Below are positions 1-7,987 of a DNA stretch of 64,000 nucleotides, one piece after another. Each line of letters begins with the position of its first letter. The stretch's first letter is position 1. Where the stretch lies: assembly GCA_938014245.1 (NCBI GenBank), contig CALLSD010000061.1, positions 79,518-143,517 of the forward strand, read 5' to 3'. The position numbers and the translations under genes are program-made. Origin of the DNA: an uncultured Actinomyces sp. (GTDB lineage Bacteria; Actinomycetota; Actinomycetes; Actinomycetales; Actinomycetaceae). The notes below the pieces were generated by a model. It did no database searches. It had not been told where the DNA came from and saw nothing but the letters and a program-made list of their open reading frames with translations.

Positions 1-413
1 TGGGTGCAGAATCGGAACTCAGTGTACTCATCGCCTCGTCACACAATGAATTGGAGGCGCTCGCGGTCAGTCGCGCCTGCGCACCCCTTTTCGTTCCCCA
101 ACCGGGGGGACGGCAAGTAGCTCCAAGGCTGCGCGCACTTGTCGAAGAAAACGCACAAAGCGCATTGCTCGCCCAACATTCCAGGCCGATCGAAGCGGAT
201 TGGCAAGTTGAGGACATCTCACGTGCTGTTCAAGAACTCATTTCCTATGACCCTTCTCGGTGGGCTCTCCTCGCCGGTAGTGAAGACCCAGGCACTCTTA
301 TCGCTGTGCTGCGTCAGCTCTTGGATGGATTAAACCTGGAAGTGAGCGGTGCAGACCTTGAGGTCATTGACGCTTCCCCCCAGGCGCATTCTCTTGTTCA
401 GGCCCTGTCGTGA
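1..413 (+). CDS. DAK2-domain protein (FakA/YloV-like), C-terminal part only
   Basis: The frame is open from the first bases of the window, so the gene begins upstream and only about the last 136 residues are visible. The tail alternates hydrophobic strands and ends in a segment resembling the end of YloV/FakA-like proteins (ADLEVIDASPQAHSLVQ, compare the family's usual ...EVIDGGQ...YPLL...). In actinobacteria a DAK2-domain gene commonly sits directly before recG, and here the stop codon overlaps the recG start (GTGA). The family includes fatty-acid kinase A, but no catalytic residues lie in this part, so the call rests on context and weak tail similarity. An in-frame TTG at 51 could be mistaken for a start. 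Confidence 0.55.
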   Translation, partial: GAESELSVLIASSHNELEALAVSRACAPLFVPQPGGRQVAPRLRALVEENAQSALLAQHSRPIEADWQVEDISRAVQELISYDPSRWALLAGSEDPGTLIAVLRQLLDGLNLEVSGADLEVIDASPQAHSLVQALS

Positions 414-2569
414 ATCCGCTTGATACTCCGCTTAATCTGCGCCTTCCTGCCAAACTTGCGAAGAAACTTGAGAAGGCGGGGATCAGTACTGTCGGAGACC
501 TGCTTCTTGAAGCACCGAGGCGTTACTACCACTGGGGTGCGCTGACCCCCATGCATATTTTGCGCAGTGGTGAAGACGTCACGATCTTGGCGGAAGTCGT
601 GAGCACTCGCCTGATCCCGAATCGCTCACGGGCAGGAGTGCGCCTCGAAGTGCTCCTCACGGATGGCACAAGCCAAATGAGTGCCACCTTCTTTGCTGCA
701 AATCCCTACAAGCTCAGTGTTCATGAACGCCTGCTTCAACCGGGAGAACACTTTCTCTTCGCCGGAAAGGTCGGATCATATCGCGGGAATCTGCAGCTGG
801 TGCATCCCGAATTCGAGGGAGTCGAAGATGATCAAGATGATCGCTCCCTTCGCGAGAGATCGCATCGCCCGATCCCCATTTATTCCTCTAAAGGTGGCGT
901 CACCTCGTGGGTGATCGCCCGAGCGATTGCTGTTCTTCTGGAATCAATTGATCTCGATTCGATCCCAGACCCTATTCCGGACAGCATCCGCACGCGCTAC
1001 GATATCGATCCCCTTGGTCATTCACTCGCCCTTCTTCACCAAGGAACAAGTGACGAAGAAGTCGCACGAGCGAAGAAGAACTTGCGGTGGAGGGAAGCCT
1101 TTATCCTCCAGGCTTTTCTTGCGCACAGACGTCTAGGCAACAATGCGATGCAGGCATGCGTCTCGCCGCATTCCTCGCCCGAATTGACCGCCTTCTTGTC
1201 CTCTCTTCCCTTTACCCTGACCGATTCCCAAAAGAAGGCGATTGAACATATCGGCGCGGGACTGGCGGATTCTCACCCGATGCAGCGTCTCCTTGAAGGA
1301 GACGTCGGTTCTGGGAAAACCGTCGTTGCACTGGCCGCACTTATCCAAGTTGTCGCTGCCGGGCATCAGGGTGCTCTTCTAGCTCCGACCGAAGTTTTAG
1401 CTAAGCAGCACGTGGATTCTTTGCGTGCCTTGCTTGCCCCTCTTGAAAAGGCCGGTTTTCCAATCGACCTGCGCCTTCTCACGTCCTCGACACCCGCTCC
1501 AGCTAGGCGCGAAATTGAACGCTTGCTTGCCTCCGGGGCACCGCTCATTGTCGTTGGCACCCACGCCTTGCTTTTTGCTCGTAATCTCTTTGCGGACCTA
1601 GCCCTTGCAGTGATTGATGAACAGCACCGTTTCGGTGTGCGCCAACGCGATGCACTTCGAGACAGCCGAAATGATGGGCTCCTGGTCCATCAGCTAGTCA
1701 TGACTGCTACTCCGATCCCAAGAAGCGTCGCCATGACGATTTTCGGCGATCTAGATGTGACCGTCATGAAGGAACTGCCCAAGGGTCGTCAGCCTGTAGC
1801 CACCTACGTTGTTGACGCGGGCAATGAGCCGTGGATGAGACGAATGTGGCAGCGTGCTCGTGAGGAGATCGACGGAGGCGGACGTGTATATATCGTCTGT
1901 CCCCGCATTGATGACACTGATACGAGCGATGCGCTGCTCGATTCTGAGTCTTCTGTTCCCCTTGCCTCAGTTTCCCAAACCTTGCTCTCCCTCTCCACGA
2001 ACGATGCCCTGCGCGGGATTGGTACGGCAACTTTGACAGGGCGCGACAGTAGCGAGGATAAAGAAGCCATCATGAGTGCCTTCGCTAGCGGTGAATGCCC
2101 GATTCTTGTGGCTACTACCGTCATCGAGGTCGGAGTCGACGTTCCGGAGGCGACCATGATGATCATCTTGGATGCGCAACAGTTCGGCCTTTCTCAGCTC
2201 CATCAATTGCGCGGGCGCGTTGGGCGCTCCGCTCGAGCAAGTGTGTGCATGGCAGTTCACCCCAGTGCAATCACCGATACTTCTGCCAAGCGCCTCGATG
2301 CCTTCGCTTCAACGACAGATGGCTTTGTCCTTGCCGAGGCCGATCTTGCGCTGCGTAGGGAAGGGGATGTTTTGGGATCGGCTCAGTCTGGAAAGTCTTC
2401 TCGCCTGCGTTTCTTAAGCGTTGTACGCGACGGAGAAATCATTGAGGAGGCGCGTTCGTGTGCGCAGGAGCTTCTTGCCGCTGATCCTGAGCTGAGTGAA
2501 CACGCCGTGTTGCGACAAGCTCTCAATGACGCTTCAAGCGAAGAGCTCGTGTGGATGGAGCGTAGCTAA
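410..2569 (+). CDS. recG: ATP-dependent DNA helicase RecG
   Basis: RecG remodels stalled replication forks and branch-migrates Holliday junctions. The 719-residue protein has an N-terminal wedge/OB region (about 1-150) and a superfamily 2 helicase core. Visible motifs are Walker A GDVGSGKT (about 295-302), the Walker B variant DEQHRFGVRQR (about 402-412), motif III TATPIPRS (about 432-439), and motif VI QLRGRVGRS near the C-terminus. DEQH in place of DEAH is normal for RecG. The GTG start overlaps the stop of the DAK2 gene by four bases, so the two are probably translationally coupled. Length and motif order match the family. Confidence 0.96.
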   Translation: MNPLDTPLNLRLPAKLAKKLEKAGISTVGDLLLEAPRRYYHWGALTPMHILRSGEDVTILAEVVSTRLIPNRSRAGVRLEVLLTDGTSQMSATFFAANPYKLSVHERLLQPGEHFLFAGKVGSYRGNLQLVHPEFEGVEDDQDDRSLRERSHRPIPIYSSKGGVTSWVIARAIAVLLESIDLDSIPDPIPDSIRTRYDIDPLGHSLALLHQGTSDEEVARAKKNLRWREAFILQAFLAHRRLGNNAMQACVSPHSSPELTAFLSSLPFTLTDSQKKAIEHIGAGLADSHPMQRLLEGDVGSGKTVVALAALIQVVAAGHQGALLAPTEVLAKQHVDSLRALLAPLEKAGFPIDLRLLTSSTPAPARREIERLLASGAPLIVVGTHALLFARNLFADLALAVIDEQHRFGVRQRDALRDSRNDGLLVHQLVMTATPIPRSVAMTIFGDLDVTVMKELPKGRQPVATYVVDAGNEPWMRRMWQRAREEIDGGGRVYIVCPRIDDTDTSDALLDSESSVPLASVSQTLLSLSTNDALRGIGTATLTGRDSSEDKEAIMSAFASGECPILVATTVIEVGVDVPEATMMIILDAQQFGLSQLHQLRGRVGRSARASVCMAVHPSAITDTSAKRLDAFASTTDGFVLAEADLALRREGDVLGSAQSGKSSRLRFLSVVRDGEIIEEARSCAQELLAADPELSEHAVLRQALNDASSEELVWMERS

Positions 2570-2583
2570 CGTAGTCTTAAACC

Positions 2584-3153
2584 ATGACTCGAATTATTGC
2601 TGGCACTTTGAAAGGACGAATCCTCCAGGTTCCTCCTTCAGGGACTCGGCCGACCTCCGAACGTGTGCGTGAGGCAATTTTTTCGCGTCTCGAGCACATG
2701 GGTGTCATTGAAGATGCAAGAGTCCTTGATCTGTATGCGGGAAGCGGTGCTTTGGGTTTCGAGGCCATCTCGCGGGGAGCAGCGTCCCTAACCTTAGTGG
2801 ACTCATCTGCGGCAGCAATTCGCACTTTAAAGAAGAACCTTCCGCTTGCGCCCGAAGCGCTGATCATTGGCGCAGATGCTCTTTCTGCGGTCTCCAATCG
2901 CCTGAGCGGTTCATTTGACCTAGTCTTTATCGATCCACCCTATGACGAGGCAAGCCAGGATGTCACTGAACTCCTCAAAGCCCTGCTTCCTTTGTGTTCT
3001 CCAGATGCCTCTATTGTTGTCGAACGATCGACGCGGTCTCCCGAAGTTGAGATTCCAGAGGGATTGATGTGCGAAGACCGCAGAGACTGGGGAGAAACTC
3101 GAGTCTTTTTCCTTGCGCCTCCACTTGATGAACAGGACCACGAGAGCGAATGA
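2584..3153 (+). CDS. rsmD: 16S rRNA (guanine-966-N2)-methyltransferase RsmD
   Basis: RsmD uses S-adenosylmethionine to methylate N2 of G966 in 16S rRNA on the assembled small subunit. The 189-residue protein begins with the family signature MTRIIAGTLKGR and PTSERVREAIFS. It carries the SAM-binding motif LDLYAGSGALGFE (about 48-60) and the catalytic (D/N)PPY motif as FIDPPYDE (about 117-124). It starts 14 bases after recG and overlaps coaD by four bases (ATGA), the usual recG-rsmD-coaD order. No strong ribosome-binding site precedes the ATG. Confidence 0.94.
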   Translation: MTRIIAGTLKGRILQVPPSGTRPTSERVREAIFSRLEHMGVIEDARVLDLYAGSGALGFEAISRGAASLTLVDSSAAAIRTLKKNLPLAPEALIIGADALSAVSNRLSGSFDLVFIDPPYDEASQDVTELLKALLPLCSPDASIVVERSTRSPEVEIPEGLMCEDRRDWGETRVFFLAPPLDEQDHESE

Positions 3154-3659
3154 AAGCCGTTATTCCAGGGAGTTTTGACCCTCTTACGCTGGGGCACCTC
3201 GACATCATTACGCGCGCTTCGCGCATTGTGGATCACTTGATCGTTGCGGTCGGGGTGAACCCGGCCAAGGCCTCGGCAAGCGATATGAAATCTCGGCTTG
3301 AAAGCGCTAGTGCGGGGGTCGCTCATCTGCCCAATGTTCAGGTCCTCGCGATGCGCGGATTGCTTGTCGATTTTTGCGCTGAAAATGATGTCGACGTGGT
3401 CGTGAAGGGGATTCGCACCAGCGCGGATATGGACTCTGAGATGGCTCAGGCCGTGACGAATAGAGAAATCGGTGGGGTAGAAACGCTGTGGATTCCTACC
3501 GATCCTCGCTACCGACACGTCTCATCGTCATTAGTGCGTGAACTTTTTGGCTGGGGAATGGATGTTTCTCGGTATGTTCCTTCCTCAGTTTTGGCCCTGT
3601 GGGGAGAAAATAGAGCTGTAGTGTACGCGCACCGAGCAACAGGAGGACACAATGACTGA
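3150..3659 (+). CDS. coaD: Phosphopantetheine adenylyltransferase CoaD
   Basis: CoaD transfers AMP from ATP to 4'-phosphopantetheine, the penultimate step of coenzyme A synthesis. At 169 residues it is close to the typical 160-170. The nucleotidyltransferase signature is plain: GSFDPLTLGHLDII at the N-terminus (the TxGH motif), and the C-terminal ISSTxVRE motif appears as VSSSLVRE (about 127-134). KGIRTSADMDSEM is the pantetheine/phosphate-binding stretch. The ATG overlaps the rsmD stop by four bases, and the 3' end overlaps the next gene by eight. Confidence 0.96.
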   Translation: MKAVIPGSFDPLTLGHLDIITRASRIVDHLIVAVGVNPAKASASDMKSRLESASAGVAHLPNVQVLAMRGLLVDFCAENDVDVVVKGIRTSADMDSEMAQAVTNREIGGVETLWIPTDPRYRHVSSSLVRELFGWGMDVSRYVPSSVLALWGENRAVVYAHRATGGHND

Positions 3660-4368
3660 GACCCACGACGAGCAGGCGGATTCGGCGCAGCAGTGGGAGG
3701 ACCAGACAGTCTATGGTCCCTCGACCGTCATTGCTGCCTTGGATCGAATCGAAGATCTCCTTGAAGCTGCGCGTTCAGTTCCGCTTTCGGCATCCGTCAT
3801 GGTGAACCGAGCCGAGCTATTGGATCTTCTTGACCAAGCGCGTGAAGCTCTTCCGGATGATTTGAAGGCTGCGGATGCGGTTGTGGCCGATGCTGACGCT
3901 GTGCTGGTGCGCGCTGACTCAGCTGCAGAAACAACGATCGCCGAGGCGAACGCTCGTGCTCGTTCGACAATTGACGAGGCCCGTGAGAAGGCAGACCAGC
4001 TGGTTGCCGAGGCTGAAGAGCAAGCACAGCGTACCCGTGAAAAGGCCGAAGAAGAAGCAGCTCGAGTTCGCACGCAGGCACAATCGGATGCAGAAAATAC
4101 GCTGGCCGATGCAAATGCCCAAGCGGAGCGCTTGATCTCAAGCGAAAACATCAAGCAGATGGCCGAGGAACGTGCACGTGAGATCGTTTCGCAGGCTCGC
4201 GCTCAAGAAAAGCAGATGCGTACCGGTGCAGATGACTATGCCTCGGCTTCACTCAGTGAGTTGTCCTCACTGCTCCAAGAACTCCAACGCCGCACCGATG
4301 CCGGTCGGCGCGCCATTGCCGAGCGCAATGGCCGTGATTTGACGAATGTGACTTTAGAACATGAGTGA
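3652..4368 (+). CDS. Coiled-coil protein of the coaD-DUF177 interval, function unknown
   Basis: This 238-residue protein has an excellent AGGAGG ribosome-binding site just before the ATG. Residues about 70-200 form a long, charged, alanine-rich coiled coil of repeated patterns such as ADxxAExxxAEANARA and EEQAQRTREKAEEEA. Such sequences often score against ATP synthase subunit b, DivIVA or periplasmic coiled-coil proteins, but I see no signal peptide, membrane span or DivIVA-type N-terminal motif. Actinobacteria often carry a protein of this kind between coaD and DUF177. It overlaps both neighbours by eight bases, so it is co-translated with them. I do not assign a function. Confidence 0.8.
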   Translation: MTETHDEQADSAQQWEDQTVYGPSTVIAALDRIEDLLEAARSVPLSASVMVNRAELLDLLDQAREALPDDLKAADAVVADADAVLVRADSAAETTIAEANARARSTIDEAREKADQLVAEAEEQAQRTREKAEEEAARVRTQAQSDAENTLADANAQAERLISSENIKQMAEERAREIVSQARAQEKQMRTGADDYASASLSELSSLLQELQRRTDAGRRAIAERNGRDLTNVTLEHE

Positions 4369-4927
4369 ACGTCCTCTAGAAATTTCCCTTCGCGACCTGT
4401 CGCGCTCGCCGGGATCGATGCGCGACTATGAGCTGATGTGGGAAGTCCCCGAGGATCTGGGGACCTCCATCATGCGTGTCGCTCCGGGTAGTGAGCTTCC
4501 TATCGATGTTGCAATCACCTCGGTTGATGACGGTGTTTTGGTGCGTGTACACGCAGACGTCGACCTTGAAGGTGAATGCGTACGTTGCCTTGACGAGGTG
4601 CATCGCCACCACAGCGTCGATATTGATGAGCTGTTCTTTGAACCTAAAGCTGCCCAGCGCCTTCTTAGGGAAAACGATGAAGAAGCCGATGACTTCCTGA
4701 CGATCTCGGCAACAGATACGATCGATATCGAGTCGATTGTGCGCGATGGGATCGTCACTTTGATGGAAGACCGACCACTGTGCAAGCCCGATTGTCAGGG
4801 ACTGTGTCCGGGGTGTGGAGAAAAATGGGAGGATCTGCCCGAAGACCACGAGCACATCGTGATTGATCCGCGCCTTGCAGGGCTTGCGGGGCTTTTTGAT
4901 CAGCTCTCGCACCAGGATGAGAACTGA
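4361..4927 (+). CDS. DUF177 (YceD-like) protein, 23S rRNA accumulation family
   Basis: A 188-residue DUF177/YceD protein. E. coli YceD is needed for normal 23S rRNA levels. Seen here: the family cysteine patterns CVRCLDEV (about 71-78) and CKPDCQGLCPGCG (about 139-151), which probably bind a metal, and the acidic C-terminus with IDPRLAGLAGLFDQL. Many bacteria have rpmF (ribosomal protein L32) immediately downstream. Here the stop codon overlaps the rnc start (TGATG), so there is no room for rpmF, as in mycobacteria. It is co-transcribed with the coiled-coil gene and rnc. Confidence 0.9.
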   Translation: MSERPLEISLRDLSRSPGSMRDYELMWEVPEDLGTSIMRVAPGSELPIDVAITSVDDGVLVRVHADVDLEGECVRCLDEVHRHHSVDIDELFFEPKAAQRLLRENDEEADDFLTISATDTIDIESIVRDGIVTLMEDRPLCKPDCQGLCPGCGEKWEDLPEDHEHIVIDPRLAGLAGLFDQLSHQDEN

Positions 4928-5682
4928 TGGCTCGCCGATCGAAACTCCCGGTTCCGCCGCGCCCTCAAACCGATACCCTGCTTGAAGCATGGGGGACCCC
5001 GGTACGCCAAGATCTCTTGGACCTTGCGCTCATTCACCGATCCTACGCAAACGAGGCAGGGGGCATCGCGCATAATGAGCGTTTGGAGTTCTTGGGAGAC
5101 TCTGTTCTTTCCATCGTTATTGCCGATGAACTCTTCCATCGCCACGTCGACGTACCTGAATCTGAGCTGTCACGGATGCGTGCCGCAACCGTGTCTCAGG
5201 AGCCTCTTGCGCAAGCTGCAAGGCACATCGAATTGGGGGAGTACATTTACCTTGGCCGTGGGGAAAGCACGCACGGAGGACGCGACAAGGACTCGATTCT
5301 TTCCGATACCTTTGAGGCTCTCGTTGGAGCAACCTATTTAAGCATTGGGCTTGAAGGTGCCAGAGAGACGATTTTGCGTCACCTTGGTTTCCTTCTTGTA
5401 CACGCGGTCGAACGCGCTGCAGAGCAGGATTGGAAGACGACTCTCACAGAGTTTGCTTTCACCCATGATATGGGGGCAGTCACCTACGAGGTGGAGGGCG
5501 AAGGCCCCGACCACCAGAGGGTGTTTACCGCGCATGCGCACGTCGCCTCGCGAACTGAGCAGGTTGGCCAGGGCGTTGGATCCTCAAAGAAACATGCTGA
5601 AAATGCTGCTGCTGCGGACGCTGTTGCCCGTCTGACCAGGCAGCGCTCGCGGAAGAAAAAAGAAGGAGAAGCCCGTGGCTGA
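4927..5682 (+). CDS. rnc: Ribonuclease III
   Basis: RNase III cleaves double-stranded RNA, including the 30S pre-rRNA. The 251-residue protein has the N-terminal nuclease domain with signature HNERLEFLGDSVLS (about 41-54) and the second acidic cluster DSILSDTFEALVGA (about 122-135), which together supply the Mg2+-binding carboxylates. A double-stranded-RNA-binding domain occupies about 160-240, with a KKHAENAAA helix. Its ATG overlaps the DUF177 stop by one base. The usual actinobacterial neighbour mutM is absent. Instead a response regulator overlaps the 3' end by eight bases. Confidence 0.96.
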   Translation: MARRSKLPVPPRPQTDTLLEAWGTPVRQDLLDLALIHRSYANEAGGIAHNERLEFLGDSVLSIVIADELFHRHVDVPESELSRMRAATVSQEPLAQAARHIELGEYIYLGRGESTHGGRDKDSILSDTFEALVGATYLSIGLEGARETILRHLGFLLVHAVERAAEQDWKTTLTEFAFTHDMGAVTYEVEGEGPDHQRVFTAHAHVASRTEQVGQGVGSSKKHAENAAAADAVARLTRQRSRKKKEGEARG

Positions 5683-6331
5683 AACAGAAGAAGCATTTGA
5701 AACTCCCATCCGCGTCATGATCGTTGATGATCATGAGATTGTCCGCCGAGGTATCGCGGAAATCGTCGATCGTGCAGATGACCTTGAAGTCGTTGCAGAA
5801 GCTGGAACGGTCCAAGACGCCTTGCGTCGAGCGCAATTGGTCAGTCCTGATGTCATCCTTGTTGATCTTCAACTCCCCGACGGGACTGGGATCGACATCA
5901 TGGAATCCCTCGGGCAGACAAACCCCGAGATCCGTCCGATCGTTCTGACTTCCTTTGATGATGACGAGGCCTTGGCTGAATCCCTTGCCAAGGGGGCACG
6001 TGCCTACGTCCTGAAGACCGTTCGAGGTGCGGAAATCACCGATGTCATTAAGGCTGTGGCACAGGGGCGTATTCTTCTGGATGAGCGCACGCTGACGCGT
6101 CGGCGCGCAGATCACGACGATCCGACGGCTGATCTGACTCCTTCGGAACGCAAAGTTTTGGAACTGATTGGGGATGGACTGTCGAACCGAGAGATCGGTG
6201 CAAAGCTTGGCGTCGCTGAAAAGACCGTCAAGAACCACATCACGTCGCTGCTCTCGAAGATGGGGTTGCAACGTCGAACTCAAGTAGCAGCGTGGGTTGC
6301 CGGCCAGCGCGCCGCCGCTTGGCGTAACTGA
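5675..6331 (+). CDS. NarL/FixJ-family response regulator, DosR/DevR-like
   Basis: A 218-residue regulator with a receiver domain (about 12-130) and a LuxR-type HTH (about 153-210). Receiver residues are all present: acidic pair D18-D19, phospho-acceptor D64 in VDLQLPDG, T92 and K114. The HTH contains AEKTVKNHITSLLSKMGL followed by QRRTQVAAW, strikingly like mycobacterial DosR, which controls the hypoxia response. The GTG start, with an AGAAGGAG ribosome-binding site, lies inside the end of rnc, so it is coupled to that operon. The likely partner kinase gene is convergent, nine bases away. I see no DosR-box-like palindrome in the window; its targets are unknown. Confidence 0.9.
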   Translation: MAETEEAFETPIRVMIVDDHEIVRRGIAEIVDRADDLEVVAEAGTVQDALRRAQLVSPDVILVDLQLPDGTGIDIMESLGQTNPEIRPIVLTSFDDDEALAESLAKGARAYVLKTVRGAEITDVIKAVAQGRILLDERTLTRRRADHDDPTADLTPSERKVLELIGDGLSNREIGAKLGVAEKTVKNHITSLLSKMGLQRRTQVAAWVAGQRAAAWRN

Positions 6332-6340
6332 AAGCCTTGT

Positions 6341-7987
6341 TTAGGACAGGGGGACGCGCCAGGTGATCCTGGTGCCTTTTCCCTCTAAACCTGTCCCCAA
6401 CGTGAATGTTCCACCGTTTAGACGCGCGCGTTCTGCCATGTTCGCAAGCCCTGAATTTCGCGTGTGTTCGGGGTCGATTCCAACCCCGTCGTCTGCGATG
6501 GACACCGTGAGGCTACCTGAGTTCGTGTCTCCGTGAAGGTCAACGCTGACGGCGCCAGCCGTTGCGTGAGCATGACGGGCAATGTTTGACAGTCCCTCTC
6601 GAACGACGGCGACCGCGTCATCGCTTCGTGAGTCATCGACCCTGGAATCCACCAATTCCACGAGGCAGTCTTCGCTCTCTGCTTGCTCGTTGACGGCTTG
6701 ACCATCAACGGATATCAACAGCGAGGGGGCAAAACCCAAGAAAGAACGCGAGAGCGAGGACTCTCGACGAATACGCTCCACTAGACCCACATTGGAATCT
6801 GGTTCACGCAGGTTGTGGACGATCGCGCGGATCTGGCGCACGGCCTCGTCAATGGAAGCCAAGGAAAGGTCAAGGGCGTGAATGACTTCGCTGACCTCAA
6901 GCTGCTCTTCGCTGACTTTTTGCTTAGTGGCGTCCAACTGCATTCCCGCAGCAAAGAGCTGCTGAATTGCGAAATCGTGAAGATCCCGACCGATACGGTC
7001 ACGCTCATCCAACAGTGAGGCGACGTCTTCTGCGTGACGAGCTGAAGCAAGTTCCAAAGCGAGAGCAGCTTGAGCAGCGAGGGACTCAGCGAGGTCAAGT
7101 TCGGAGTAGTCGAACTCTGGTTTGCCGGGGAGACGGAGCAAAATGAGGACTCCCGCAGGCTTTCCTCTCCCGCGTAGAGGAGCATAAAGCGCAGGTCCGA
7201 ATTCGGTGAACTCAGGGATACGCATGGTCTGAGCGCGCGCAAGGGAGTCAACGATCATGCCGGTTCCCTCATTGAGCACCGACATTGCGCGGCCCTCGGG
7301 TGGGAACATCACGCCGAGAAGACGATCCGCGTGATGCCCATCGGTGATTTCCGCAGCCCACGTGTCTTTAACCGAAGGCAGAACGATGATTGCCGTATCT
7401 GCTTGAGAGACCTCGCGAACGGTCTGGGCGATCAGAGTAAGGCCTTCTTCTTCATCCGCGCCTTCAAGCATCGACGTCGTAAGCTGTTGGGAAGCGCGGA
7501 TCCACCTGGCGCGGCGTCGGGCATCCGCATACAGGTGAGCGTTTTCAACAGCAATTCCCGCAGCCGAGGCGAGCGTCTGGACAATGCGTAGCGCGCTGAG
7601 TCCAAATCCTCCCATGCGATTGACCAGATACAGGCGGGCATAGACTTGGCCTTGGAAGGTTACCGAAACGCCGAGGAAATTCTCGAAACCCGGCAGGTTT
7701 TCAAGCAGGCTCGGATCGTTCAAAATAACGTAGCCCTCGTCGGTAATACGCTCGACGAGCTCACCGGGAAGCTGGTCCGGTGAAGCGTTTCCTGCGGGAG
7801 CATCGCCGAATTCGACGGACATTGTCGTATCGCCCCAGGTGTCCAGAACTGACAATCCTGCGTAGCGCGCACCGGTTAATGCGCATGCGCGTTCGACGAA
7901 GTTTTCCAGAATTCGCTGGAGATCGAGGCTTGAGGTCACATCGAGTGCAGCCTCGAGAAGTCGAGAGTCGGTCCTCTCCGGGCTCAT
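6341..7987 (-). CDS. DosS/DosT-like GAF-GAF sensor histidine kinase without the haem-ligand histidine
   Basis: A 548-residue cytoplasmic kinase: two GAF domains (about 8-155 and 175-315), a HisKA_3 dimerisation helix with H337 in DRIGRDLHDFAIQQLF, and an HATPase_c domain (N box REGLSNIARHA about 463-473, G box DDGVGI about 499-504). The layout and many stretches match mycobacterial DosS/DosT. In those proteins GAF1 binds haem through a histidine in a YHPPM-type segment just before FLGVPV. Here the corresponding segment reads LENLPGFENFLGVSV, is several residues shorter, and residues 1-150 contain no histidine at all. The ATG at 7987 has an AGGAGG site and overlaps the cydC stop (ATGA), so I prefer it to an in-frame codon further upstream. 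A roughly 30-residue acidic insert precedes the N box. Confidence 0.9.
   Translation of the reverse strand: MSPERTDSRLLEAALDVTSSLDLQRILENFVERACALTGARYAGLSVLDTWGDTTMSVEFGDAPAGNASPDQLPGELVERITDEGYVILNDPSLLENLPGFENFLGVSVTFQGQVYARLYLVNRMGGFGLSALRIVQTLASAAGIAVENAHLYADARRRARWIRASQQLTTSMLEGADEEEGLTLIAQTVREVSQADTAIIVLPSVKDTWAAEITDGHHADRLLGVMFPPEGRAMSVLNEGTGMIVDSLARAQTMRIPEFTEFGPALYAPLRGRGKPAGVLILLRLPGKPEFDYSELDLAESLAAQAALALELASARHAEDVASLLDERDRIGRDLHDFAIQQLFAAGMQLDATKQKVSEEQLEVSEVIHALDLSLASIDEAVRQIRAIVHNLREPDSNVGLVERIRRESSLSRSFLGFAPSLLISVDGQAVNEQAESEDCLVELVDSRVDDSRSDDAVAVVREGLSNIARHAHATAGAVSVDLHGDTNSGSLTVSIADDGVGIDPEHTRNSGLANMAERARLNGGTFTLGTGLEGKGTRITWRVPLS

Noticed and set aside
4361..4930. Expected rpmF (L32) gene after DUF177
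   Set aside because: DUF177 and rnc overlap by one base, so there is no room; mycobacteria share this order, so the absence is not remarkable.
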